Part shown: in pieces, positions 1 to 10,589 of the stretch
How the letters are laid out: each line of letters starts with the position of its first letter
Numbering within the stretch: the stretch's first letter is position 1
Source: Pseudomonas quercus
GTDB lineage: Bacteria; Pseudomonadota; Gammaproteobacteria; Pseudomonadales; Pseudomonadaceae
Direction: 5' to 3'
NCBI RefSeq assembly: GCF_012033695.1
Contig: NZ_JAAVJI010000005.1
Coordinates: 186,001 to 250,000 of the forward strand
Length of the DNA: 64,000 bases
The notes under the pieces: model-generated
What the model was told of the DNA's origin: nothing
The model's database searches: none
What the model saw: only the letters and a program-made list of their open reading frames with translations
Translations under genes and position numbers: made by a program

Positions 1-14
1 GGAGACAGGAATCG
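1..14. repeat. att-like direct repeat (left copy)
   Basis: GGAGACAGGAATCG at the window edge is identical to 14 bases inside the 3' half of the tRNA-Thr gene at 19321-19334 and one base different from 10668-10681. Repeats of a tRNA 3' end are what tyrosine-recombinase islands leave as attachment sites, so this may be the far end of the left element. The motif is cut by the window boundary, so an intact tRNA here cannot be excluded. Bases 15-274 hold no convincing gene. Confidence 0.45.
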
Positions 15-274
15 TATCGATGCCTAGCCATATGATTTTTAATAATATTTGCGACAAAATCCCTTCCCGCTACCTCTAAAATTACTTCAAGGCGCCTCCT
101 CGATAGGTCTGTAACCAAGATGGGACGGAGGGCATAAAGCATCAGCGGGATTACTCCATGCCTGCGGCAAACAGCGCAACGGCGGCCAGTGAACAGCTAC
201 AGTTTGCCTCTGCCGCTCACCATCAGTGCCCCCTTTCGTCAACAAAGTGCATTTTTTGCCCGCCGACAGCAGGG

Positions 275-3200
275 CTAGTCCTCATCGTCGAATACATTCG
301 TCCGCCCAGGGTAGTAGTCAACTGTCAGTGATTCAGTCACCTCTACCACAGCCATGGTGTGCCTAAACCGCGAGGAGCGATCGCCGAATCCAGGCTCAAA
401 CTGACGAAGTACTATCAAGATGAGCAAGTGCGCGCTGTTCGCGGTTAGGTACTTTTGGACCAAGTCCGACCGGCAACGTAGTTGAGTACCGCTGGACCGG
501 TTTTCTTCGTAACGGTCGGCTTGCTGGCTCCAAGTTTCAGAATGCACAACGACAGCACCAGACGGATCAACCCACCGACGTCCGAGGGCGTCTGCCATCG
601 CGATGTGCGCGAAAGCATTTACATGGCTGGCAAGTCTCAACCGCAAAGCCGCCTGGGCTACGCCCAATGAATCGGATGCATCTAGCCCCTCATCGAGCTC
701 AGCATCGACGACCCAAGGCATGAAGGGCAGATGCGATTGCGCAGCCTCAGAATCCGCATCCTCATACTCGTCCAGCCGAGGAATATAGGCTTGGAACGGC
801 GCTTGGCGGGCGAGATCAGATGCGACCAGAGTGCTTTCCTTGGCCGAGACCAAAGCAGATCGGATGTGAACGTCGACTCCGTCGATAGACTTCCACTCGC
901 CATCAACCACTAACCAATCGCCCATCTCGCCGCTGATCCCCATTAGAGATTTCAGCGTGCTCGGCGCTCCAGTTAGGCCAACTGTACCCTCGTTAACTTC
1001 CCGCAGATTGATGCGGGTGGCCAGAGGTCTCCGATCCGTGACGTCTGCCGACCAAAGCCCATCTTTACGAGTCAACATTCGCCGATTCAACCACTCCTCC
1101 CACGGGTCACCCTCGTCATAGGGGCCCTGAACCACTGGGAGTTTGGAGAGAAACTCACCGGCTACCGCATGTAAGGCATGCCAACACAACTGCTCACCAT
1201 AGGTATGATAATCAGGGGAGAAACCGCGATGACCTCCACGGCGGTACACAGCGCGCCGGCCCTGATCCGACATATGAGTGATTTCGGAATCATGCTGTCT
1301 TACCCATTGGTTTATTGCATCCCCAGTGGACCAATATGCTTGGCCGAAGACCTCACCTAGCTGGCTGACTTCATACTTTCCAAAGTCATAATCAAGATGT
1401 AATGACTTCAATGGCTTCGACATGCCCTCGGGCCTACCTTTGTAAAACGAGCCACCAAGATGCTTGCTCGACTTAGCCATTGGATAGGTCGAGTGATTCA
1501 CACGTTCAAGCTCGGTTACTACCTCTTGCTCCAACGTGAGGTGACCACCGCGGCTGCACGTGAGCAGTGCTTGCGCCGAGAAATGCTTGAAAAGCACATG
1601 AGGGTTTGTTACATCCAGGGCAATTCGCTTGATAAGGGTCTGGTGTTTACAGACCGCTGCTGGCTTATCAACGGCAATTCGCGCCAATGCGATCAGAAGC
1701 CAAAGCTTCGCATGAAGATGAAAGAACGGCATTTCCGCAGCTTGAAAACACCCCGCATCGGTCGCGTCAATCTTCATCACAACCTTGTCCAAAATATCTG
1801 CCCGGCCAAGTCGTACAGCAACCCTGAGGCTATGCGCGGCCATCCAACGTCTCTCAGCCTGAGGCGCACCAAGGGCGAACCAGAAAAGACCGGCAGCCGC
1901 CTCCGCTTCATCACCGGGCGGGTAGAGATTGGATTGCCACGGGCCGTCCACTACCGAAGACGCCAACTTGGCTGCTCCAGCGTTTAATAATCGATGGATG
2001 GCCGCTTGACCGACACCATCTGCAGCCGACGCATTAACGGTAGTCCCCAGGCTCAACCAAACGGATGCCGGCACATCGAAATTGGGCCGGGAAAACTCCT
2101 TGATCAATGCCAAGGTGAGCGTGTGACGGTCCACGCCTGAAACCGCCGAAAGCTCATTGATGTCCGAGGTGTTTAGATAACCAAATGAAACAAACTCATC
2201 CGCGCACTGCCGGATAATGATTTCGGCGCAGTCGTGTAGCGTGCTGGCAAGAGCATTGGATGCTTGCGACCAAGCACTTTTGCAGGAACTCAGAACGCGA
2301 AGCTTCTCATGGAGCTTCAGTTGCTCCTGACGAGCAATCATGGTGACGTATTGTGACCACTTGCCATAGGGAATTTTCGCCTGAACTTGCTCAAAAAAGT
2401 CGCGTTGCGCCCCCCATCCCCAACCATTTAGCTCATGGAGTTTGTCTAGAGCATCTGCAAGGGAGAGCTCTTCCACAGGGTCTGTTTCGAGGACAAGTGA
2501 CGCAAGCAACGATTCGGCAGCAACTTGCTCTTGATGGCGTCGCTCGACATCGGCGAGAAGGGGTGAACCTCTCCAGTTATTCAGGTCGTTGTATTCGCGT
2601 GTAGAGACTTCAATCCGCTCAGCCAGTGAGGTCAAGTACCCGTACTCGCCGGACATCTCATCGAAGGCGGACTTTGCCAGGCCTGCCAAGGCACGAGGTA
2701 CCGCGGCGCCAAATCCGTGAGGATTGTTTTGCTGGTACTGGGTGATCAACTCCTCTGTGACCGCCTCCAGCCGCCCCACTTGCCGACGCTCTAGGGTCTC
2801 AATCAATTGCTCAGTACCGCACACATAGAGCTCTGCCGGATTAGCAGTGCGAAGGATTGCCACGGCAGCCGCTGGATCGATTTTCTCTAAATGGATCAAC
2901 GCCCTGACATACGGGAGAAGTGTGTAATCAAGTGTAACCCTACCGCGATCCTCCCACCGCGCAAGCTTAGCCAACCCTTTCACGCCCGAGACTCTAGCCA
3001 TCGCCATGCCATACAGGCCCCAATTGAACTTGCTTTCCTCCTCACCGAGATTCAATTCGCAAATGTTCGAAAGCGTATGACTGTCCTCATCCGACAACTC
3101 CTCGCCATGCAGGGAGGCGGCAAACTGCATCAACTCATTCACGAACTGATAGTCGCCAGAGCCGACGGCATCCATCTGCTCCAAGCCCCGATGAAAGTAG

Positions 3201-6200
3201 ACAACAGCTTCCTGCTGGCTGGCTGTCGATACCGCTCGCGCTAAGTCGGCGAACAACGCTGCTCGCTGCTTGACCTCATCTTCTCGTTCGATGGCCTTTT
3301 TGGCGATGTTGGCTGTAGCCCCGGCCAGAGCTTGAAACTCGGGCCGGATGGCCAGCACACTAACGATGCTGATCAGATGCGGAATATCGGAAACTCCCCG
3401 GGCTTGTACTGCCTCCAGGTAGTTGACAACCTCAGCGTGCTCTAGAGAAGGTGCTGCTTCGAACGCCAACGTCAGAAGCCGGTCGGCCACCAATAGTCGT
3501 TGTCGTTGAGCATCAGTGCCACCGGATTGGTAGTCGTTGCAGCGGAGCAGCTCTGGCCAGAGGTCGAGTAGGGGGGTCAAGCAAAGCCCACTTTCAAGCG
3601 GGTGACCGAAGCAGGCGGCAAATGCACGGGTGATTGTTAACCAGTGATCCAGTTGGTGTGCCAGGAACTTCACGGCAGAGCTTTTCGTATCGGCTGAGAT
3701 GCCCTTCTCATGGCTATCATTCGCGAGCTTCTCTTTAGCCTTCGTCTCGAGCTCAGCCTTCAAAGCTGTAATGAGCTCCAGCCCTTGCAGTTCCGCAGGC
3801 ATATGCAAGATTAGATCAGCCAGTTCTTGGGGGAGCAGATGTCGCTCAAGGAGGTTTACCTCCTCAGCGGCGCAGAGCAGCGCCTGCTTTGCCAGAAATG
3901 AATAGACCTCTCCAGACCAGTAATCGCTCATGTATACGTACAACGAAGGAGCAGATACTGGCGTGGCGACCAGGATGCCGCGGGCCTCTGTTTTCATTCC
4001 CTGCATCAAGGCTATTGATGCTGCTCGTAACAACCCACGGATAATCCGCGGATGTTTGTAGCCATGGTCCTTCTCTCCCACCCGCACCTGTCCGGCTTTT
4101 TCGCAAGCCTCCGCGAGCTTGGTGATCAGGACTTTTTGCAGGGATTGATCTCCTTCAACAAAAGGAATCAGAGCTGTCAGAGCTCCCGAACCCAACAACT
4201 CCGATTTCAAGAAAGCTTCTACCGCGCAGCTTTGGAGGCTCCCCAAATCAGCGCCCAGGCGTAGGAGGGGTACTAGAGTTTCGGCCACCTCAAAGGCATA
4301 CCAATCCATCCATACCGCGAAGTCGTGTGCCGCACGTTCACTCTCCCCTTTAATGAGATAGCAGAAAGGCACGGCAGCCATGTCCAAGGCAGTCGGGTGC
4401 GCTCTGTCGTGCTGCAACTGACGTTCGCGGTCTTGTTCAAACCAGTGGGTCCTCCACTCTCTAACCCGGTGGGCGTGGTGATAGGCATCTGCTAAATCAC
4501 CGCCAAGACCATAAGCAATCGTCAGCCGCGCGTGACGTGTACCAGGCCAGTGAGTACGTAACTCAAAAAGACGCCGGATTGAGTCAGCATCCCCGGAAAA
4601 CACCGTGAGGTCAGGATTGTCGAGAATGTAATCCGTACCACGCTGATCCACGGCGGCAAGCTTCGATAATTCCACCAGAAGAGGGACCAAGTGGTTCACT
4701 TCATCCCTCTCCGCCGCGTAGGCCACTGCCGCCCGCAAACGCGCGTGCCGAATGGCCTGCCGACTCACAGCACTTTTGATGGAACTCGGGGTTCGGCCAT
4801 CAAAAGCAAGGTCGAACAGCCGCTCGCCTTCCTCCAGTTGCTGCAATAAATCGGGCAATGTGGTCGCGGCATAGATCGACGTGGCCTGCATGCCAAAAAG
4901 GTTATTTGCGAGACTGCGTAAGATGTCTTTATTTGCGCAATGCTGGTCTCGGATGAGGGTTTCTGTGGGCTCATCCCGGAACATCAGTCCATGCTTGGTA
5001 TGCTCTAACAGCGGGGACAGGTCTGCGGCGAAGCTGGCGATAGCACCCTCAGCCAGCCCGCTGGCCTCAGCAAACTCCCGCACGGGGACTGGCGGCGGCA
5101 GAGACGCCAGGCCCGTCAAAAACATATTGATTTCAGGGTCACGGTAGCCGTGCTTGCGCGCCTGTTTGAGCGCGGACTCGATTCGTTTGTGTAGCAGTTC
5201 ATCCAACTGGATGACATTGTCCCTCTCGGATGAAGCCAGAAGTCCGGGAGCATCTGCGACCAGATGCTCAAGGACGCGAGCGTTGCCTCGTGATCGAGAC
5301 TGAGCAACTTGAACATTGGCTTCGCTGTGCTCGACCAGCCGATCTCGCAGGAACTTACGGGTTTCATCGATCGTGAAGGGCAGTAACTCGAACTGTTCAC
5401 AAATCGCGTCGCCCATCGCCAAGGCACGTCGATGGGTGCGTGAGCTAACCACCACTTGCACGCCTGGGATCGGATCACCGTGAGTTATGCTGGCGAGCAG
5501 AAGCGCAGGGAAGGATGCTTCACCGCGATCTCTGGCTTGCTCGCCAGCATTATCGATTGCGTCAAACAACAGGATGAGTTGCCGATTTGCCCCGAAGCGT
5601 CGAACCGTTTCTGCGGCTTGATTCATTCGTAAGCGAAACACCCTGATCAGGTCATCGCTGTTATCGGTGCCCGGTAGTAGTGAGTCACAAAAACCTCGAC
5701 ACGCCAGTTCATTGACGATGTGAACCAAACCTTTCCGTGGGAGATGCCGAGCATCGCCAGGGGCGCGGTACTGCCCCATGCCGAAACAATCGAAGAGAAC
5801 AATCTCATGGGTTTCTGCAAGACGACCCGCAATCGAATTCATAAAAACCGTCTTACCGATACCACCGTCCGCATGGATGACCAAAGGGGCAGTAAGTTGC
5901 GGAATTTTTGCGACGACATCGGATAGCTGGCGACGCTCTAATACCGCGCCGACATCTGGAAAACTTGCGGGACAAGGCATGAGGTCGCGTTCATCTTGCA
6001 GTTCTAGGGCAGTCAGAATATCAGCGCGAGTTATGACATTTCGCCGTTGGTTGGCAAGGTTCGCTTTATCTCGCGCAAGCTCCCTGATGGAGTTGAGCCG
6101 GACTCTGGCCTGAGGATCACGTGCAGCGGCCCAGTCCGCGAGGACCACTGCCAACCGATGCTTGCTTTCCCGCAGATCTCCGCGAAGACCCGTGAAATGC

Positions 6201-6754
6201 AGCCGGCTAACAAACTCCACCAAGTCCTTGCCCTTGAGCTTACAAGCTGCCTTGACTTGGTCTGCCTGCTCTTTCGCGGTACCCGTCAAAACCGTTCCGG
6301 CAATGATTCCAGCGATCGCATTGTCCAACTCGGAGAAAATCGGACGGTTCGTCACAAGCTCAAAACGAAGCTTGTCTCGCGCTTGAGCAGTGCCGTATTT
6401 GGTTTTGTGAGATCGATAGGTCTTGGCGAATTTATCAATGGTTTTCTTTGCGTCAGCCGCGCGAAATGCCTTGTCTTCGGACGCTTTGGAGTATTTGACC
6501 TGGACTACAACGATCTGGTGCGCCTGCTCGAACGAGGCAGCACTTCCAAAATACAAAACGGCATCGGCAATTTCGTTGCCCGCGTCCGCTGCTCCTTTTT
6601 GGTCAATGGGAGAAAAGCCCTCAATCGCAACCCCAATGAATTTGTCTTTAGGCAGCACCAACCCCAAACACTTACGGGCCACCCACGCCTCGTGGAATTC
6701 GTGACCGTCCCGGGACGCCCGGACACTGTCCATTTTTTCACGCGTTTTAGTCAT
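275..6754 (-). CDS. Avs-like STAND NTPase with N-terminal Cap4-type nuclease (candidate anti-phage sensor)
   Basis: A 2159-aa protein with three visible parts. Residues 1-200 look like a PD-(D/E)xK nuclease of the Cap4/DUF4297 kind: E61 and D64, then a beta-strand ending in QVKYSK with Q85 and K87. Residues about 260-560 are a STAND P-loop NTPase with Walker A GGIGKT (297-302), Walker B LILLFDAID (393-401) and a sensor strand VVVSSRT (434-440). The remaining 1600 residues are helix-rich and repeat-like, as expected of a sensor solenoid. In Avs proteins the C-terminal part binds a conserved phage protein and the NTPase then oligomerises to activate DNA cleavage; that role is inferred here from architecture. 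It stands alone on a recombinase-bearing island. ATG at 6754 has a GGGAG 12 bases upstream; an in-frame ATG at 6733 is possible. The open frame is intact although nearby integrases are broken. Confidence 0.75.
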   Translation of the reverse strand: MTKTREKMDSVRASRDGHEFHEAWVARKCLGLVLPKDKFIGVAIEGFSPIDQKGAADAGNEIADAVLYFGSAASFEQAHQIVVVQVKYSKASEDKAFRAADAKKTIDKFAKTYRSHKTKYGTAQARDKLRFELVTNRPIFSELDNAIAGIIAGTVLTGTAKEQADQVKAACKLKGKDLVEFVSRLHFTGLRGDLRESKHRLAVVLADWAAARDPQARVRLNSIRELARDKANLANQRRNVITRADILTALELQDERDLMPCPASFPDVGAVLERRQLSDVVAKIPQLTAPLVIHADGGIGKTVFMNSIAGRLAETHEIVLFDCFGMGQYRAPGDARHLPRKGLVHIVNELACRGFCDSLLPGTDNSDDLIRVFRLRMNQAAETVRRFGANRQLILLFDAIDNAGEQARDRGEASFPALLLASITHGDPIPGVQVVVSSRTHRRALAMGDAICEQFELLPFTIDETRKFLRDRLVEHSEANVQVAQSRSRGNARVLEHLVADAPGLLASSERDNVIQLDELLHKRIESALKQARKHGYRDPEINMFLTGLASLPPPVPVREFAEASGLAEGAIASFAADLSPLLEHTKHGLMFRDEPTETLIRDQHCANKDILRSLANNLFGMQATSIYAATTLPDLLQQLEEGERLFDLAFDGRTPSSIKSAVSRQAIRHARLRAAVAYAAERDEVNHLVPLLVELSKLAAVDQRGTDYILDNPDLTVFSGDADSIRRLFELRTHWPGTRHARLTIAYGLGGDLADAYHHAHRVREWRTHWFEQDRERQLQHDRAHPTALDMAAVPFCYLIKGESERAAHDFAVWMDWYAFEVAETLVPLLRLGADLGSLQSCAVEAFLKSELLGSGALTALIPFVEGDQSLQKVLITKLAEACEKAGQVRVGEKDHGYKHPRIIRGLLRAASIALMQGMKTEARGILVATPVSAPSLYVYMSDYWSGEVYSFLAKQALLCAAEEVNLLERHLLPQELADLILHMPAELQGLELITALKAELETKAKEKLANDSHEKGISADTKSSAVKFLAHQLDHWLTITRAFAACFGHPLESGLCLTPLLDLWPELLRCNDYQSGGTDAQRQRLLVADRLLTLAFEAAPSLEHAEVVNYLEAVQARGVSDIPHLISIVSVLAIRPEFQALAGATANIAKKAIEREDEVKQRAALFADLARAVSTASQQEAVVYFHRGLEQMDAVGSGDYQFVNELMQFAASLHGEELSDEDSHTLSNICELNLGEEESKFNWGLYGMAMARVSGVKGLAKLARWEDRGRVTLDYTLLPYVRALIHLEKIDPAAAVAILRTANPAELYVCGTEQLIETLERRQVGRLEAVTEELITQYQQNNPHGFGAAVPRALAGLAKSAFDEMSGEYGYLTSLAERIEVSTREYNDLNNWRGSPLLADVERRHQEQVAAESLLASLVLETDPVEELSLADALDKLHELNGWGWGAQRDFFEQVQAKIPYGKWSQYVTMIARQEQLKLHEKLRVLSSCKSAWSQASNALASTLHDCAEIIIRQCADEFVSFGYLNTSDINELSAVSGVDRHTLTLALIKEFSRPNFDVPASVWLSLGTTVNASAADGVGQAAIHRLLNAGAAKLASSVVDGPWQSNLYPPGDEAEAAAGLFWFALGAPQAERRWMAAHSLRVAVRLGRADILDKVVMKIDATDAGCFQAAEMPFFHLHAKLWLLIALARIAVDKPAAVCKHQTLIKRIALDVTNPHVLFKHFSAQALLTCSRGGHLTLEQEVVTELERVNHSTYPMAKSSKHLGGSFYKGRPEGMSKPLKSLHLDYDFGKYEVSQLGEVFGQAYWSTGDAINQWVRQHDSEITHMSDQGRRAVYRRGGHRGFSPDYHTYGEQLCWHALHAVAGEFLSKLPVVQGPYDEGDPWEEWLNRRMLTRKDGLWSADVTDRRPLATRINLREVNEGTVGLTGAPSTLKSLMGISGEMGDWLVVDGEWKSIDGVDVHIRSALVSAKESTLVASDLARQAPFQAYIPRLDEYEDADSEAAQSHLPFMPWVVDAELDEGLDASDSLGVAQAALRLRLASHVNAFAHIAMADALGRRWVDPSGAVVVHSETWSQQADRYEENRSSGTQLRCRSDLVQKYLTANSAHLLILIVLRQFEPGFGDRSSRFRHTMAVVEVTESLTVDYYPGRTNVFDDED

Positions 6755-7028
6755 TGCGATCGAAGCGCTCCCTGCTCGCCTTTCTGAGTCTCTATGAGTC
6801 GATCATGACATTTTCTGCTGGCGCGGCCTATCTGGAGGAGCTGTCAAATCAGTCTTTGCTGTAGCGGGAGATCGGATAGGAAGACCGCACCCGATGCCGT
6901 GTTGTACGAATTGATGGTCATCAATTTGCACCCTAAACTCGCTCGAATCACAGTATTGGTCGAAATCGTCTTTATCACGCCCTTTACGTGGTGCCTGAAT
7001 CCAACATCGATACAATATTTCGTAATGC

Positions 7029-7304
7029 CTAGCGCTTGAACACCCATGACTTTTCTAATCGACGAGTGATCAGCCGCACAGTCAACAAGTAGTAATACCG
7101 CGTCAACTTACTGTGCCGGCCTAGGTAATGCTCGAGAAACCACGCCACATGCTTTCTCTGCCAGGACCAAGGCGTCTCACGCTGCCAGCGCTCGGCAATT
7201 GCAGTGTGGATGGCCTTTGCCTGCCGTAAATGGCGTTGACGCGTCGCGTGCGACCCGGATAGCACGCCCGCCAAGAACCACTCCATATCGAATGGTTTGC
7301 TCAT
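7029..7304 (-). CDS. small hypothetical protein coupled to integrase
   Basis: A 91-aa basic protein beginning MSKPFDMEWF. Its ATG overlaps the stop codon of the preceding integrase by four bases (ATGA), which implies translational coupling; the longer in-frame extension upstream lies inside the integrase gene and is not used. It is rich in Arg, His, Trp and Tyr, has no signal peptide or membrane segment, and looks helical. Small basic ORFs coupled to integrases can be accessory DNA-binding factors, but I do not recognise this one and assign no function. Confidence 0.5.
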   Translation of the reverse strand: MSKPFDMEWFLAGVLSGSHATRQRHLRQAKAIHTAIAERWQRETPWSWQRKHVAWFLEHYLGRHSKLTRYYYLLTVRLITRRLEKSWVFKR

Positions 7305-8280
7305 GTCCGCCCTCCAACGTAGGCAGCGGCCACGTCCATCCGACCGTGCCCCAGTTCGTAGCTGATTTGCCACCGGGCCTCACGATCAAGGTTCCTATCT
7401 ACCTGGTAACATTGGCCGCCGTTAACTGGCGCAGCGTGTTGGGTGATCTGCTCGTAGCGCTCACATGCATACGCCGCCCGCAGCTCATGGAAACCTTTTA
7501 GGTTGTCTGCATGTAGGATGTCCCGCGCGGGACGGACGATTTCCTGCAGAACGCTCCAGTAGCTTTCGTTAGGAGCAATTAGGTTGCGGCTACTCGCAGG
7601 CGACACCTGCCGTGCAAACCAAAGTGCGTTTTGAACATGCTGGTCTACTGCAATCCATCGTGGCGCTGAGGCGCCAGCTCGGCCGCCTTTGGTGCCATCC
7701 TGGATGTTTATCCTGCCTAGGTCGTTAGCCTCACGGCTCAGCCGTGGTAAGTCGGCTAGGATGGCCTCACGCAAGCGCATGCCGGTAGCTCGTGCTAACA
7801 GAATGATCGCGGCGGCCCGTAGGTGATGATGGCGGCAAAGCGTATCGACGATCTGCTTAACCTGTTCACGGTCTTGCCCCTGTGGCACCGACTGTCGAAC
7901 CCCGGTGCGCTGCATACCCAACGCCTTGCTCGGATTTGGCAGTTTCAAGTGCTGATCACCGCGAAGCGCTGCCATGGTCCTGTTAACGCTGGATAGGCGG
8001 TTTTGTGCGGTGCTGACAGCAAGGTCACCGCGCCTAACCACGTCGCGTAGATACGCGCATAGTCCGCCAACACCTTCCGATCAATCTGCCGCGCATCATT
8101 CATACCCGGCCCCTGTTCTGAGCGGCACCATTTCACGAACGCCTGCCACCGATCACAGTGCGCCTTGACGGTGCCGTAATGGCCGCCGCCGAACATGTCT
8201 TTCAGCGCTTGCGGCCCTGCGTAGCTCAATTGCCTGCCGTAGCCGAAATTGCGGCCCTCGCGTCTACTCACCAGTGCCAT
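7301..8280 (-). pseudogene. tyrosine-type integrase, broken by a 1-base deletion
   Basis: The N-terminal part starts at ATG 8280 (MALVSRREGRNFGYGR) behind a GAGGTG ribosome site and reads to about 8058. There the frame shifts by one base, and the C-terminal part continues in the frame ending at 7301. Restoring one base in the GCGCG/TAT stretch near 8055 gives a continuous protein of about 325 aa. The C-terminal half has the catalytic-domain pattern: an Arg in ATGMRLREAI, a later FHELRAAYA box and a final ELGHGRMDVAAAYVGG containing the expected His and Tyr. This resembles the integrase-domain proteins of Pseudomonas islands. As written it is non-functional unless the shift is a sequencing error. 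Confidence 0.75.
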
Positions 8281-8706
8281 ATTGGTCACCTCATCTTCTG
8301 CTTTCTCCGGTCCTCGCCCCACGCCATCCCGCCAAGAATGCTGAGTGTTATCAGGGATCAAGGCCCCTGCGGCCTGTGAGGAATGTCCGCTACGTGGGAC
8401 TGACGGCTCCTTACGACCGGGAGCGGGGCATCTCATGATCTGGCCTCCTTAACACCGTTGCCGGTGGGCGGGTGGAGGCAGCGCTGGCTGACTAAACCAG
8501 CGCCTGAAGATCCTGAGCCGGGTGAACGCAGCAATGCTATGACCGGGGCATGCCTGACTGTCAGTCAGGTGCAGTCCATTCCTTGGTCTGCGGCACCATC
8601 ATCTACATGGCTGTTGCTGGTGACATCGGCGTTTGTCACGCCGATTGTCACGAGGGGGATTGCCGCAAAGCCTTGTGCGATCAGGACAGCAGCAGTGGTA
8701 GAAGTA

Positions 8707-8735
8707 CCCGTCTCTTTCCAAGAGAAAGAGACGGG
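8707..8735. repeat. perfect 12-bp inverted repeat
   Basis: The arms CCCGTCTCTTTC and GAAAGAGACGGG are separated by CAAGA. Beyond one mismatch two further outer bases also pair. No T-run follows on either strand, so it is not an obvious intrinsic terminator. Confidence 0.7.
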
Positions 8736-9092
8736 CACAGGTTGGCGCAATATTCGGCCATGCGGATAGGTTGCTGCAGGGCAGCGAGATACGGTGTATC
8801 CGGCGCACGAGCGCTATATGTGCAAGAGCATCCATCACATGGGTAGTGACCGCGCGAGCTGCCGGATGCGAATCGCCCTTGGGTAGAGCCACCGCGAGAG
8901 CGGCGTGACCTTGAAGGCTCCGGTCACCTGGGGTGCTGTCAACGACAGCCTTTGCACTGTCTTTTCTACGCCCGCAATCCGGGAGGGTCAAGCGACTCGC
9001 CCGCTGGATTTTACAGTTGAAAATGGCATTGGGCGTGTACGGAATCCCGTGGTTTCCAGTGGCCGATTGGGTGCTTTTGTTTTTTTAGGTGA

Positions 9093-9137
9093 GGTCCATC
9101 CAAACAGGGCGGCTTTGCAGCCCTGTTTGGATGGACC
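9093..9137. repeat. perfect 18-bp inverted repeat
   Basis: The arm at 9093-9110 (GGTCCATCCAAACAGGGC) pairs perfectly with 9120-9137 across a 9-base loop. A T-rich run lies just upstream on the + strand, which is the wrong side for a terminator on either strand. It sits 41 bases beyond the stop of the broken P4-type integrase. Confidence 0.75.
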
Positions 9138-9177
9138 CGCATAGAAAGCAGATCACCAAAATTTTCAAAGCGTGCGC

Positions 9178-10499
9178 TCACTCGACTGCGCCACGCCTTG
9201 CTCCTAGGCTAGAAACGTTTGCCCCGGTCTGATTCGCGAACTCATGCGGCGAGATATGCTCCTGCCGGTTCGCTTCAAGGTAACGGCTCCCCCAACTCAT
9301 GATCATTCGCCGTTCCTCCAGGAACTCGGCCTTGTGGATATACGCCGCCCGAACATTGTTGCGTTCCCTGTGGCTCATCTGCCGTTCGATAGCCGTCTCT
9401 GACCACAGCCCGGATTCGACCAAGGCACTGCACGCCATGGACCGAAAGCCATGCCCGCAGATTTCGGTCTTGGTGTCGTAACCCATGTTCCGCAAAGCGC
9501 TGTTGACCGTATTTTCGGACATAGGCTTCCACGAGCGAGCGTCACTGGTGAACACCAGATCGAAGTACCCCGTGATCGCATGAATCTGTTCGAGCAACGC
9601 CACCGCTTGCGGTGAAAGCGGGGCCAGGTGGATGTCACCCGCCATCTTCGTCCCTCTGGTCGTATACGGAACGCCGTCCAATGCGGGCTGCGTGTCAGGT
9701 ATCTCCGATATGCCGCGCTTCAGGTCGAACTCACCCCAACGTGCGAAGCGCAGTTCGCTGGAGCGTACGAACACATGCAGCGACAACATGACGGTCAGCC
9801 GAGTGAGAGTACGTCCCTTGTAGTTCTCGATGCGGTCCATCAACTCAGGCAGACGAAACAGCGGGAGTGCAGGTCGGTGCGTAACCCGTGGCGCGCTGAT
9901 GAAGCCCTCAAGGTCATATGCCGGGTCACCGTGATCAGCCGCAGCCGCTTTGCCTCACGCATGATGCTCTGCAGGTAGTTTTGTACCCTCAAAGCCACAT
10001 CAATCGTGCCGCGCTTCTTGATTGCCTCAAGCGGCTGCATGAGGTCGAAGGTATCCAGATCCACGATGGCCCGTGCGCCTAGCAGCGGGAATACGTGAGT
10101 CTTCAAACGACTCAGTACTGTCCGGGAATGGCCAGGCGCCCACTTCACCGACATTTCCTTATGCTAGCCCAAGCCAACGCGTTCGAATGTGTGTCCTCTG
10201 ACAACCGCTTCGGCCGTGGCCTGCTGCTTGGACGCGATCGGATCAATACCTTCCGCCAGCATCCGCTTAGTCTCCAGACGCTTCTCTCGAGCATCTGCGA
10301 GACCAATGACGGGATAGTTGCCAAACGAGGTCAGCCCCTCTCGCCCATCCGGTTTCACATACCGGAAGCGCCAGCCTTTGCGGCCATTGGGGTAAACGAG
10401 GAGGTAAAGACCGTCACCGTCGAAAAGCTTGTATGGGCGGTCAGTAGGTTTGGCCGAGCGACATGCGGTGTCGGTCAGGGGAGCAGTAGTACGAGTCAT
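9178..10499 (-). pseudogene. P4-type tyrosine integrase with a nonsense mutation and a frameshift
   Basis: The start at ATG 10499 (MTRTTAPLTDTACRSAKP) leads into a DUF4102-type arm-binding domain (LFDGDGLYLLVYPNG). At 10164-10166 an in-frame TAG replaces what is probably a Trp codon, because reading continues in the same frame with HKEMSVKWAPGHSRTVLSRL. A second lesion near 9910, a single lost base in GTGACCC, moves the catalytic domain to another frame (SSELRFARWGEFDL, then HGFRSMACSALVESG and MSHRERNNVRAAYIHKAEFLEERR). R, HxxR, H and Y catalytic residues can all be seen across the fragments. The gene starts 163 bases from the att-like repeat at 10662-10686, the usual position for an island integrase next to its tRNA target. 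Two independent lesions show it is long dead. Confidence 0.85.
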
Positions 10500-10589
10500 A
10501 AGGGTAAACCCCTTTATCGAATCGACTTTATCCCAAACGTTACCCCTAAATCGGCTGGAAGCAGCCGGAATCCGACGGAACGCCATAAC

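Larger units (their letters stand above)
8281..9177. other. non-coding, palindrome-rich segment between two dead integrases
   Basis: No ORF here has convincing coding character. The segment carries several perfect inverted repeats: 8481-8503 (7-bp arms GCGCTGG), 8553-8569 (8-bp arms CCTGACTG around one T), 8707-8735 (12-bp arms, 5-base loop), 8935-8949 (6-bp arms GCTGTC) and 9093-9137 (18-bp arms, 9-base loop). None is followed by a T-run in the direction that would make a normal terminator. Their role is unknown; they could be recombination, replication or regulatory sites of the former element. Confidence 0.6.

Noticed and set aside
6047..6787. 246-codon plus-strand frame inside the Avs-like gene
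   Set aside because: Shadow of the sense gene; low-complexity and no start signals.
9093..9137. Intrinsic terminator of the P4-type integrase
   Set aside because: The stem is strong but the T-run lies on the wrong side for either strand.
8905..9144. 79-codon ORF near the large palindrome
   Set aside because: Runs through the inverted repeat and has no recognisable domain.
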